NCBI GenBank assembly: GCA_027574665.1
Contig: CM050657.1
Coordinates: forward strand, 19,579,700 to 19,643,699
Origin: Rhynochetos jubatus
Taxonomy: Eukaryota; Chordata; Aves; Eurypygiformes; Rhynochetidae
Length of the DNA stretch: 64,000 bases
Direction: 5' to 3'
The translations under genes were made by a program, and so were the position numbers. Under the pieces are notes generated by a model, which ran no database searches, was not told the origin of the DNA, and was given only the letters and a program-made list of their open reading frames with translations. Each line of letters begins with the position of its first letter. The first letter of the stretch is position 1. Below are positions 26,148-37,602 of this stretch, piece after piece.

Positions 26148-26279
26148 TATAAAAATTCCCCTTTTAATTTCAACACATTTTCCCTTGTGCCGAAGCAATG
26201 GAAACGCTGCTTTTCCTGGCTCGCCTTTGGAGGAAAGCTGCAAATTCATATTTCCTGGGAACTACAATTCCCAGAAGAC
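26148..26279. promoter_or_regulatory. candidate promoter: TATAAAA and ZNF143/THAP11-type site
   Basis: ACTACAATTCCCAGAAGAC at 26,261-26,279 closely matches the ZNF143/THAP11 (SBS) consensus ACTACAATTCCCAGAATGC, a motif found mostly at promoters. A TATAAAA lies at 26,148-26,154, and a poorer related sequence with one extra base (ACTACAAAATCCCAAGC) is at 26,528-26,544. There is no CpG island. If it is a promoter, the possible downstream product is the candidate small coding exon at 27,868. Direction cannot be decided from the motif. Confidence 0.3.
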
Positions 26280-27867
26280 ATCTTATCTTCCCCCAAACCA
26301 GGAACCACATCTTTTGAAAGGCTTCCTTCTCCCTATGACCGAGGAAAGGCTGAGGCCTCCAGGGCAAGCTGCCCAGTGCGGGCAGGAGGGGAGCATCCAC
26401 GGGGAGAGCCACGTTCTGCTGCTGCCGCCGTTCTGCGTCCGTCTCTGCTCGTTCAGGACTCCGTGTGAAGTCAGGGAGAGAGCATCGTAAGGTCGCTCTC
26501 TGGAGGCATTGCTTCCACTTACATAGAACTACAAAATCCCAAGCAAAAGCACGGTGCTTAAAGGGCTGGCTGGTGTTAAATGAAGTGTTTTAGGGGCTGC
26601 GTGAGAATGGAAATGCCTTCCTCAGCTGTGTGTCTCCACTGAAGTAGTATTTCAGCATGTCTGTTCTTAGAAGTGCATAAAATCCTCTTCTTGAGCCTCT
26701 GATCAGACACGTTTGTGGTCCCCGTGTGAACGGCGTGCTGCAATGCCCAACGCCTTGCTGGCTGCCTCCTCCCAGGGGAACAGTCGTAGGAGAGATTTTA
26801 AGAGGAAGGATTTAACTCCATGGCCCTAAGCAGTCTCCATAGCATTTCATGTGATGTGACTCAGTACCATACTTGGTCATTTAACAAGACTTAGTGCTCC
26901 TAATTAAAGCCAGTCCTTGCCCAGACTGTGGCTGTGCGAGTGCTGTCTCAGTCAGTAAAGTCAGGACTAGCGGCACCACCCTACACAAACCTATTTGCGC
27001 AGGGGCTGTAATCTCCCGAAGCGATCTCTGGGTTTTGCAATCAGAAGTCAAAGGTGTTCCTTTTACAACATCCTTCCAACCTCTGCTTTTCAAAACACCG
27101 AATGCTCAGGACTGTGTCTGGAGTCACGAAAAGCAGATAGTGGAGTCTGTCGTCAGCAGCTTAAAAGGTCCGAGGCTGGCATTTACTCAGTTTCCAGCAA
27201 GTCAAAGAAGGTGGGTAATGAGCATCATCAAGTCTTTAGTGTTTTAAAAATGCAGTGGGTGCAAATGTGAAAATTCAGTCTGGCGCTTCAAGAAAACCAT
27301 ACTTTTCCCCATCTGAGCAAGGCGGGAGGATGTAGCTGTTCACAGATAGCGATAGTTGACTAACATAAATACTGACCTTCAAACAAATAGGAGTACTAAT
27401 ACAAATACTAACTGAAATACAAATCTAACCCTTGTCTGGTTTTTTTTTCCCTACTGGAACATAGTCTGTTTCCAGAGGGTTTTCACTCGAATGTCTCCCA
27501 GGGAATCTCAGCATCCCATCGCATCGCTAAACGAGGCTTCAGGAGAGCTTTGCTCTGTGGGTGCAGCCTGAACCGCCAGTCTGACAAAAGCTGTTGTGTC
27601 AGGAACTAGAAGTTGGAGAAGTGATTCAGAGGGAAGATGATCCAACCTTTCAAAAACCCTGAATCAAGGACTTCTGCCGCTTGCCAAGAGTAAATCTGTG
27701 AAAGGTATCACACCCCTTCCACTTAGGACATTTCGCTGTCCCTTGCAGGACACTAACACCGCGCAAACCTTCACTACCTCCTCCCCGAAGGGCTGTCATT
27801 TCAGTGAACATACGTGATGCTGAGTATTTGTATGAAATAATTAGCCAGGTGTAAGTAGCTGTGCACC

Positions 27868-27933
27868 ATGGCGTGGCGCAATGCACCCAAGGAAAAGCAG
27901 GCGAATGGTGCGACCCCCACCCAGAAGGGCCAG
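27868..27933 (+). CDS. candidate first coding exon of a small unidentified protein
   Basis: An ATG in a strong Kozak setting (GCACCATGG) opens 22 codons that end in phase 0 at a strong donor (CAG followed by GTAAGTG, GT at 27,934). The peptide is basic and polar (starts MAWRNAPKEKQANG). A possible 5' acceptor is TGTCATTTCAG at 27,804, which would put a short upstream ORF in the 5'UTR. Phase-0 continuation into the candidate exons at 36,967 and 39,204 stays open. I do not recognise the protein. A chance combination is quite possible. Confidence 0.2.
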
Positions 27934-28512
27934 GTAAGTGGGGGCTGTTTGCAAGAAAATCAGTATTTGGACATCTAAATATACCACGCCCATGTTGCTT
28001 GATGATGGTGGGGAAGGAGTGTGCTCCCTCCCCAGTTTATTCATAGAAAACCTCCTGGGGCTGGCCATGTTCCTGAAGGGACCAGGATGCTCTGTGTGCA
28101 TGGCTCCTTGGGACCAGATGGGCAGCAGAAGAAAAGCAGAGCTGGCCTGTCAAGGTTTTGTAGCATATTTGAAATAGCCAAGTGGTTTCATACTGGACAA
28201 ATACGCTATATCGGGGGCTGGGTGTCTTCAGCCAGAGCTTGCAGTCCTGAAGCACCTGTTCCTCCACTGTCACCATGCAGCCCCCCGCTTCTCTACCCCT
28301 GTTTACCCATGTTTAAGTATCGTGAATACCCTCACAGCACAGATCTGTTCAAAATGATGACAAGAGTGGCTGGCCAGAGTCCTAGTTTGCCTGCTTTTCT
28401 GAAAACTACAGGGGATTTTTCCTTTCTGTTTAATATGATTAGATGCAGGAATGTTATACAATTTTTCCTCGCTTCTCTGAGATAAAAAGTCACTTCTTCC
28501 TATCTTTTAAAC

Positions 28513-28553
28513 AATAAAAATTGAACTACTTGTTTAAAAAAAAAAAAAAAAAG
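28513..28553 (+). repeat. AATAAA followed by A18 tract
   Basis: An AATAAA at 28,513-28,518 is followed 17 bases later by 18 consecutive A residues (28,536-28,553) and then an A-rich GAAGAAAAAG stretch. This order resembles the 3' end of a retrocopied transcript. I could not find a matching target-site duplication or recognise a parent gene upstream, and CR1 machinery rarely makes such copies in birds. It may be a simple repeat next to a chance signal. Confidence 0.3.
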
Positions 28554-28559
28554 AAGAAA

Positions 28560-31500
28560 AAGACCATGAACCGCTTGCTTTTTACTCCTTCAGTGTAACA
28601 CCAAAGTGACGTCAGGAAGAGGAAGCACCTCAGAGCTGGAGTGGTGACGGGTGATCCCACACTGCTGCTGGCCTGTTTCACCCACTTACCTCTTAACTTG
28701 ACCCATCTTGTAGGTCGGCTGCCTCCCAGAGCAGAGGTGCAACGGTCCTCTCTGCAGGCTTCAGAGGGGCTCCCGAAACAGCTGCGTCTACACGGCGGTG
28801 CTGGGATTTCACGCTGCTGGGCATGTCCCATGGATTAACACCTGAGCACGGCGTTTCTGGGGGCGTCACAGGGAATTTAGTTTGGACACAGGTAAGTGAC
28901 GGCTGGCTGGAGCAGTTTGCCGAGGTTGGCCCAGCGGGGTGTTTGTTAACATAAGGTTCAATTTTGGGAATTCCACTAACAGCAGGAGAAAGCGATGTGA
29001 AGTTTTCCTTTCCCTTGTCAGCTTAACTCCACCCCTGGCTCCAAAGCATGGGTTTGCTTTAAACACAGAAGGAACGGCACTGGCGGGAGATAAGGGTGTT
29101 TGGATCTGGGATGGGCAGTTTGCTCAGTTACCTAAGTCAATACGAAACACAGACGTGCAGCTCTGAATCATGCCCAATCGCAACCTTCACTTGCATAAAC
29201 CCAGCCAGGAGATGTTTGGTTACTGGGAGAATGCAAAGACTTGGAAACAGGTGTCTTCCGAAGCAGCTTTTCTGTTCAACATTAATGCAAATTCCAAGTA
29301 AACGCAGGCATTTTGCATATGGATCTGCCTGGAGAGATGCCAGTAATGATGCTGTGACCACAAATAAATGCCAGCCCTTCTTGTATGAGTGCAGAAACCC
29401 CCAGTGTCCTCAGCTGAAAAGGGGGGCTGTTGCTGTGGAGCAGATGCAGACCAAACTCCTTGCACCTGTGTCATTCATCTGCATGTGTGAGAGCCAGAAA
29501 ACTCCCCAGCAATGGCCTATACCCCTTCTGAGACAGCTGGGTATCCAGATATCCATTAGAGACTGGCAGAAAGTTAAAAAATAAAGTTAAAACCCAAGCA
29601 GCTCGTCTCTGGGTGTGCGTTACAGGCTGCTGTACGGGATACTTAAATTGCTGAAGAACCGGTCCTGGTTAGTTTTACATTCCCGCAGTAAGTGTGACAA
29701 AGGATAAAACAGGGCAATTTGGCACTTCACATCCACTTTCATTAGAAAGTTTAATAATGACTGACACCAGGCTGCATGGCTCTGTTTGGTCTGTTGGTTA
29801 GTGTTCTTTATACATTTGCTAATAATTTTCAGAAACCTATAATATTGCCAGCTGAGAAAGTACAAAAATAGGGTGAAATGCAAAAAATTTCAATACTTTT
29901 CCTTCTAACATTTTCCTTTGCTGAAAGAGGACCTGATGGATTAGCCAGGCACATGGGCGTTGCTGTACACGTAGGTAAATACCGTGCTGCTCAGCACGTT
30001 GATCCCCAGCTTCAGGCAAACACTTGTGTCCAGTTATTTCCTTGAAAAAGGCTTCCACGTGAAGGCGACTCATCCGGTGTTGTACATTTGGGTGTCAACG
30101 TCTGCCGAGCACGCTGTGTTTTGTGATACTCTGGTCTTCTCACGTTTGTGGGCAGAATTAAAGGACAGTGAGAATATACCCCCGGCAGCGCCCTTCTGTG
30201 GTCTGTGTAGCTCACGTGTTGGTGAGTATGAACAGAAACGATTGCGTGGACTCTGCTGGGGGTTTGTGTTTCAGTAACTGTTGGAGTTCTTTTCACTTGT
30301 TCTTCCTTTTTTCAGTTTTCATCTTATGGCAAAACCTGTTTTTACATGTTTTACTTGGACTGGGCAAAATGACTGGGAGTCTGGAAAAAAGAAGAGGAAT
30401 AGAGAATTATGCTGCTGGTTTTAGTGGACAACTTGAGCAACCAGGGAGCAGAGTACAGGGGAACTGGGACTGCTGGCAGCTTTGTTTGGCTTAGCTCTGG
30501 AAAGGCAGCTCACAGCATTTCTTACAGCCTTTTTGCACATGTGCTTGTCAAAGAGTAAAATAACTTTTTTTGAGACTAGCTTTATGCTTCCTGATAGCTT
30601 TTCTGAAGGAAGAATAAAACCTTTTTTGCGTGCCTTCTGTAGAGGGGTTGCCATCTGCTCCAGCCCGTGTTTTCCTCTCACATGCCTTTGCCATGCGGTG
30701 CCACAGGGTGGCTGGTCCTTCTCTGGGGGGCTTGCTGATCGCCTCAGACCCTGCATTTGGCTGTGCCAGCAGCTCATCCTTCTGCCTCCCCTGCAGAGCC
30801 TGTGGGTTTTCCCAGCTCGTGGCATCTTGAAGCTTTCATGATGCGTTCAACCCTGTATTTTTTCCTGTTGCCATCCATCCCATGGGCCACAGCATAAAAA
30901 TCCTCTTTCCTCCAGCCACCCTGCCCGTGGGCTACGAGTGAGATGGCCCGGGCAGCATTGTGCAACAGACGGGGCGGTGGCAGGAGGGGACAGAGTCGTC
31001 CAGGCTGTTGAGCTGCATGGCCCCAGCACGGGGACTTCCGAGCAAGCACTTGCTACCGAGCACGTTAAGGAGCTTCCAAATTCTGAGAGCTGCCTCCAGC
31101 TTGGCAGCGTCTCCTCTTCGGAGCACTGAGCAAACTCCTCCGTGTGAGTCATCCTCTGATTTACGTGAGTCAGAAGCTGGGGAGACACTAATGCAGCAAT
31201 AATCATGGGAAAACACTGGCTCTCCATCGCCAGGAAGGTGGAGATGAAGCGACGTAAGATGCATGGGCCAGTTTTCTAACAAAGTTTTGAAAGTCGTAAC
31301 AGAGCTCAGGTAAAAAGGAAACCAAGTAAAAGCAGCTGCATTACTAGTTGCTGTGGGAGAAGTGGGTGTCTCAGTAGGACTGTGGGCGAATTCAGAGCTT
31401 TTAAGACCAGAAGCAGCAAGCCCCATATCTTGTCTGGCCATCTCTCGGTTCCAGTTGGACTGGTTATTTGTATGGTTTTTACCTATGAATGCCAGAATAA

Positions 31501-33140
31501 ACTATTCTGATCATCCTGTCTGACCTGCAGTGTCAGGCAAGCCACAGGATTTATAGTTCCTTGAACAAGTGTAGCCTCTGGAAGGATAAATACTCCAGTC
31601 TTTATTAGAGGTATTTTTAATGATGATGATTCTACTTCACCTGATGATGGACTGTTTCACTGGATGGATTTGTGTCAAATCCAGCTTTGCCTGCTTCAGA
31701 TTCTGACATTCAAGTGACCTCAAGAAAGCATTTCCACTTCTTTTGGACTAACTTTCCAATAGTATAAACAAGGACATGAGGAACCGGCAAAGTAACGTAT
31801 TGCAAAAGCATACAAAAAAGCTGAGTCACGTGATAATAAAAAATTAAAGGGTGAGCTAATTTTGAGCTTTTAATAGTGTGAGCAAACAAAGCCAGAGTTT
31901 AAATATTAAGAACTAATACTGCCCGTAGCTATAGGCACATGTAAACCTGACAGTTGTTCAGATGCAGAGCATAACTGGAACAGAAAGAGCTAGCACCAAG
32001 CAAAATACAAAAAATGAGAACAAAGAGAAAAATAAATTATTTTTTTAAATGCACCTATAGAAAGATATGTGTGCTACAGATAGATAGAGATTCTGTAGTG
32101 CCCTCTCCATATGTGATCACATGCAGGCAGAACAGCAGTAAACCGAAAATGATTACTAAAGATAACAAGGAAACGAAACTGAGGAGAAACAGTATGGAAC
32201 ATTGTGAAAGAAGTAAAGAGTGGCTCAGAGGGTGAGATTGTTTTGCATATACTTAATTAAAAGAGAGGGGGAAAAGAAAATAAAGTGGGGCGGTCGGAGC
32301 AGTGCTGGATCCAGAGACACGAGAGCAAGGCAGAGTTGGGGGTACACTGGGGAGCACAGGGTATCTCAGCACTACACAAGAAAAGAAAGTGAGATTTACA
32401 CCAGATAAAACCAACTTAAAATTATGCAATGACTAGCACACTTCCTATCCCCTCCTTGAAGCCTACGTTAAAAATAAAACATTAGGGGGAACTTCAACTC
32501 AGAAACTGTCGCTTTTAATTTATACAAGTGAACATGTGCACCTGGAGATATAAAACCAGGGAAAAATGATTCAGAGAGTAGGCACATAAGCAGAACAATG
32601 TTATGTCTAGAACAGATAAAGAACTTGCACTAAAACTGGAAAAAACGCCGCCGCTCTAGTTACCGCACACCCGTGGTGCCCCGCGGTGTGTAAAACCCTT
32701 GTTGCAGAGGCATCAGCCGGGCTCAGCTTGGGCTGATCCATCCGACCGGGCTGACGCCTAGTGTAAATGGCAGCAAAGGGCTCGTTCGGGCTGAGGGGCG
32801 GTGATGATGGTGCTGCTTTCCCCACTGCGGGGGTGGTGCACTCTGCAGGAAGCCTGGAGGCTTTAGGGGAAGGAAGCTTGGGGTCGAGTGGCCAGCGGAT
32901 CTGTGCAAAAGCAAAAAGATGTTGGGGAGGAAGGGCTGGCCGAGACCTGGAAGTTGATTCTGGTGAAGAAACGGGCTGGCGGTGAAAGGGGAAGGAGGTG
33001 CCAGCGGCGTGGTCACGGTGAGCTGCTGTGGCTCTGTGAGTATCTGCCGGGGGAGGCGAGGCCGGGGGAGCAGGCTTGGGCTGGGAGGGTTAAATGCAGC
33101 CCCAGGAAGGGCTCCCCAGTGCTGAGCTGGCAACTGCTTT
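28560..33140. other. non-coding DNA, no gene recognised
   Basis: No gene recognised. Overlapping open frames of up to 169 codons on both strands at 30.4-31.4 kb have no supporting splice sites or recognised similarity. Confidence 0.45.
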
Positions 33141-33144
33141 TTCG

Positions 33145-33751
33145 ACGTGGGGGTGTTAGTCGACAGTGGCTGAGCGTGAGCCAGCAGTGTGCCCGGGTGG
33201 CCAAGAAGACCACCAGCATCCTGGCCTGCATCAGGAACAGTGTGGCCAGCAGGACCAGGGCAGGGATCATTCCCCTGTACTAGGCACTGGGGAGGCTACA
33301 CCTCGAGTTCTGGGGTCAGTTTTGGGCCCCTCAATGTGAGACAGACACTGAGGGGCTGGAGTGCATCTGGAGAAGGGGACGGAGCTGGGGAAGGGTCTGG
33401 AGCACAATTCCTGTAAGGAGCTGCTGAGGGAGCTGGGGGTGTTCAGCATGGAGAAGAGGAGGCTCAGGGGAGACCTTATCGCTCTCTACAGCTCCCTGAA
33501 AGGAGGGTGTGTGTGGGAGGTTGGTCTCTGCTCCCAGGTGACAAGGGATAGGACAAGAGGAAACGGCCTCCAGTTGCACCAAGGGAGGTTTAGGTTGGGT
33601 ATTAGGGAAAACTTCTTCCCAGAAAGGGCTGTCAGGCATTGGAACGGGCTGCCCAGGGACGTGATGGAGTCACTATCCAGTGAGGGATTTAAGAAACCTG
33701 TGGATGTGGTGCTCAGGGACATGGTATAGCAGTGGCCTTGGCAGTGTTAGC
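33145..33751 (+). mobile_element. CR1 LINE fragment, sense, ORF2 C-terminus and 3' end
   Basis: This carries the 3' part of CR1 ORF2 and continues through the [13 protein letters not shown] and RHWNGLP blocks typical of the CR1 reverse transcriptase C-terminal region, ending near the conserved RDMV stop. The 5' part of the element is missing. The reading frame is broken: a TAG at 33,281-33,283 interrupts the block after IIPLY, and the downstream part (33,361-33,729) lies in another frame, so there is also an indel. The terminal ATTCTATG-like repeat is not preserved. A dead copy. Confidence 0.93.
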
Positions 33752-33759
33752 CCACCACT

Positions 33760-35400
33760 GGGGTGGTACCACACAGTGAGCTGTGCAGGAGGTGAGATGC
33801 CCAAAGCCCTGCGTTATCAGGAAGATAAAGATCTTTCAGGCTTATGCTAAAATAATCTATTTCCTCAAGGAAAATCCTTCATCCCAAAATAAACTGCAAG
33901 GAGTTGTCTTAAGATTTTTCTGAAAGAGGCGTTTTTCCCCCATTGCAACACCAGGAAAAGCCCCTGATGAGCATCCCACAGTTCAGCGAGTGGGGGAACT
34001 GCTTCGGGTTGAGTCACAGGAACAGAGCACTTTGACATTACTAAAAAAAAAAATAATAATGGTGCATAGCGACGGCTGTCACAGGAAAGACTCACTCCTT
34101 CCAGCGACTTGGTGCTGCAAAATACACTTTATAGAAGACAAAGGTCTCTTCTCAGGAGTTTGAATGGCTGTTCTTGGCTATTGACTTAGCCTGGAGTTAG
34201 CAAAATAGGCTCTTGTTTCATTTCTGTAAGCATAATATGCATGTAGTACGATAAAGAGTCAATGGAATACAATAAGTTCTTACACAAGTAAATCTGTTTA
34301 ATTTTGTTTCCAGAAAACAGGGACAAAAGGATGCTGCAGCACATGCCTTGCACTGATAAGAGTTTGAGTAAGGAGAGAAAATTAGATCCTGTTTCTGAAA
34401 GGGGAGAGACAGTGAGGTTTTGTGAATGAACAAATCTGGAAGGTGCTGCTACTTCCCTCTGTTTATGCTCAGATATCAATACAGGGAATAACGGTGGAAG
34501 CTGCAGCTGGAGAGGGCACTAGGGGTCACCACCGTCTTATCTATGTCATCTGGATTTAATTCTGGAGGAAGATATATATAACATGATAGAAACCAAAGCC
34601 AGGCTATTCTGATTAAATTTTTTTTTTTTTTTTTGGCTGAGCCAGACAGAATGCATTTCATTTCTTCGTTTTCTCCCCCTGCCTGCCTTCTGTCCACCTC
34701 TCCCTTAAACCCCAAGGAAGCCTGTGGGATGCAGCCAGGGAGGATGCTCTACAAGCAGGGGAATTGAATGAAAATTCCCTCTGTGCAGCTCCCCTTTATT
34801 TACAGCAAAGGTTAGGCAAATCACAAACACTAAGTAAGTCAGGCAGAAACACGTAACAGCCTTGGCGTGTTTCTGCAAGTACCGCAGAGCAAACTGATTA
34901 CCGTAATGAATAGCACCCTTGTAGTCCAGAGCGTAACTCCTGACACGTTTTGCTCTGTCTGGCCAGCAATCCCGTGCCTGAAGATCCTTCTCCCCCTGTT
35001 TTTCCCCCAACCGGGTAAGTATCCCTGACATCTCATGAAACTGCATCCAATCTCTGCATCAGAAGGAGAATTGGGTGTCCGGGTTGTGAACAGAATTGCA
35101 AATCCTCTTCCCTGTGACACTTTTTGACCTCGTGTCTAGGACGTAACCATTGGTGTGGGCTGAACCTATTGTCTGAGTGTTGGAATAGTGCATTTTAAGG
35201 TGGGACTACTTTTTCTAGGGAGAGATACTTAAAGTGGGACACTTTTTCTATGGGGAAAAAAATATTTTTTTACTGAGGCAGATGATTTGTCTAGAGACAG
35301 ACAGGCTTTCAGACACAGAAGACCTGATGAAGAGGTTGTACCGCCTGACAGCCTGCCTTTTTTAGCTATAGTACTTGATCTTGCAAGACGCAGATTCCCT
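33760..35400. other. non-coding DNA with a T17 tract
   Basis: No gene recognised. A T17 run lies at 34,618-34,634. A minus-strand open frame near 34,705-35,046 has a hydrophobic segment but no supporting splice sites. Confidence 0.4.
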
Positions 35401-35411
35401 TTTCCCTGCAG

Positions 35412-35477
35412 ATAGACTATGGTATGGTAAATTGTGGTGTTTCCTATTCCATGATATTGTGGAAGTTGAAAGTTCAG
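35412..35477 (+). CDS. candidate 66-base exon, unidentified
   Basis: A strong acceptor (CCCTTTTCCCTGCAG, AG at 35,410-35,411) and a donor (TTCAG followed by GTGAAC, GT at 35,478) enclose 66 bases, open in phase 0 (core DYGMVNCGVSYS). A different frame stays open past the donor to 35,623 with a helical-looking peptide (SLDNLLKEIAARRCK). I cannot tell which frame, if either, is used. Not recognised. Confidence 0.12.
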
Positions 35478-36966
35478 GTGAACTCGAAACCTCACTGGAC
35501 AATTTATTGAAAGAAATAGCTGCCAGGCGCTGTAAAATTGCAAAGACAGCACTTCTGGCTTGGAAAGTCCCTTGCTTGCAAATCCCTGGGGATAGGGAGA
35601 GTCCGGGAGAAGGTTCCCCATAACCCGTTTGCGTATTCCTTCCTAAGCACCAGTTGTAACTCACTTGGGATGGCACCCTGGGCTCTGAGGGTGTTGAGCC
35701 CGACCCGGCACATGAGAGAACACGAGAACGGATGTACATCCTTCGATCATCCCAACGATGATCAAGCTGCTTGGAGCGTGCGACTGTACGGGCTATTCGT
35801 GGAGAAGTGTGCGGGCAAATCCAGACTCGTAGCCAAGCTCAGGGCTAGTGGAAGCACACGCAGGACACATCTGACTGTGCTGCTTGCTTCTGCCAGCTCC
35901 AGGCCTGGCCATCAGCTGCGCATTAGCTCCGAGCTGGTTCAGTGTCAGCTCAGGTATGCGTGGGCTGCAGTCGCGGTACCATCCAAAGGTGGGGGAGTTC
36001 TCCAGCTCCCTATTTTAGGATTTTATATAACATCCAGCTTATATAAGCCTTTGTCTGTTAACAAAATGGGTGGAGCATGTCTTGCTCAGATTCCTCACTA
36101 AAGAAACGCTCGTTACTTAACTCTTACTCGAGTGCTCATTACATACTTCAAGAATATTTTAGTTGGTTCCCTTCCTGTTGCCAATAATAGTGTACCGACT
36201 TGACAACCTGTTATGGACAAACAATAAAATGTGTAGTTCACCCATTTAATGAGCTATCTCTTATAATACATTAGAAACAGTGCTGTCGAGGGAGATGAAG
36301 CAAAACCGAGGCATATCCCAAACCCTGGCCCTGGGTTGTATCTTCCTTTACTCTTGTTCCCTCCTGGCTGGAGCTAAGTTGGGGATGCTGGTAGGGGAGG
36401 AAGGATGGTTTGGTCTTTCCAGGAAGGCTGGGCCTGCAGGACATGTCTGGGCACCTGGTGTGGCTACCGAAACCCTCATCTTCAGCACAGCCAGGGTTGC
36501 ACTCAGCATTGGTTCCCCAGCAAAGGGACAGGGGAGGGGGCCAGCAGTGCCAAGCACCCTGCAGGCCCCATGTCCCCATCCTAAAGCTGCTTTGGATCCC
36601 AGGGAGGTCATACCGGTCTCTGTGGTTAGCTAAATGCCTTTCCAGACCTGGGATTCAGTTCCCCAGCAGGTAAAGGTGGGAATGGGAAGGCTGTCAGGTG
36701 CCCAAACACTGCAGCAGAGAAGACTGCTTTGTTTTCAGATGGACTTGTTGAGCCCACTCAAGCCTGGCATTCATGTTACTGTATGGCTTTAAATAGAAAG
36801 ACAGTGTGTGTCTTAGCTTAACACCATAAGGAGACGGTTTGCACTCTCTCCTTCCTCCAGATACTGTGCTTCATTTACTGACGTGCTTGGCATTCCTTTG
36901 AGTTTTGTGAATTGCTGCAAAAACCCCCTCCTTTTTACTTTTTTCCCCCTTTTTTTTCTCTAAAAG

Positions 36967-37038
36967 CTGTGTGTTACCCTGCCCCTCCGCCGCTGCCTGC
37001 TGCGGCTGCGCGAGGAGCTGCAGCACGAGGGCACCCAG
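36967..37038 (+). CDS. candidate 72-base internal exon, unidentified
   Basis: A long pyrimidine tract (CTTTTTTCCCCC followed by T-rich sequence, ending CTAAAAG) precedes 72 bases that are open in phase 0 and end at a donor CAG followed by GTATCT (GT at 37,039). The peptide would be leucine- and arginine-rich and helical (RRCLLRLREELQHEG). The phase matches the candidate exons at 27,868 and 39,204. Not recognised as any family. The segment is GC-rich, which by itself lowers stop frequency. Confidence 0.18.
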
Positions 37039-37583
37039 GTATCTGCGGAATGATGTGCTGGTGTGAAAACGGGTGGGAGGCTTTGGGTTTGGTTTTTTTC
37101 CTGCCAAAGCAAGTTTGCAATACAAGAAATCACATTGTTTTAGCTCTGAGACCCATTTCTGTCCCTTTAGGCTCTTAAGGGGTGACACAGATTGGAGATG
37201 CAGTGCTGCAGGGAAGATAAAGCTAGAAGTGGTATCTCATGTTTTATTCCATACTTTTGGGTTTTTTACAATATTTTTCATTTACCATTTAAATTCACCA
37301 CGCCCCCCTCTTGAGTTGAGGAAAACAAACCCAACCAAACCCAAACATCCAGAGCTTTGTTTTTGTTTCCATGGAATTCTGCGAGAGGAAGAGGGCGTGT
37401 AAGAAAATTGGAATATTCTGGCCAAACCCAGTAAGGTTTGGATCCAGAACAGCCCCCAGGGTCCCACTGTCCTCTGGCCATGCAGACAGGGAGGTCTGGG
37501 ACAGGGCTGCTGCTGTGTCAGGGGGAGCATTACTGTGCTACGGAGCTGCGCAAGAAAAAGCAATTTGGGTGGGAGAAGATAGG

Positions 37584-37602
37584 ACTACAAATCCCAGGAG
37601 GC
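37584..37602 (+). promoter_or_regulatory. ZNF143/THAP11-type SBS motif
   Basis: ACTACAAATCCCAGGAGGC is a near-consensus ZNF143/THAP11 site. It is immediately followed by ACCATGGCC, a Kozak-like start that opens only eight codons. It lies 3.5-4 kb upstream of the PLD1 CpG island and could belong to a distal PLD1 promoter or to an unannotated transcript. Confidence 0.4.

Noticed and set aside
25957-26490. 177-codon plus-strand frame overlapping a 106-codon minus-strand frame
   Set aside because: Neither is recognised. Mutual overlap and the promoter-like motifs make a regulatory reading more likely than a coding one.
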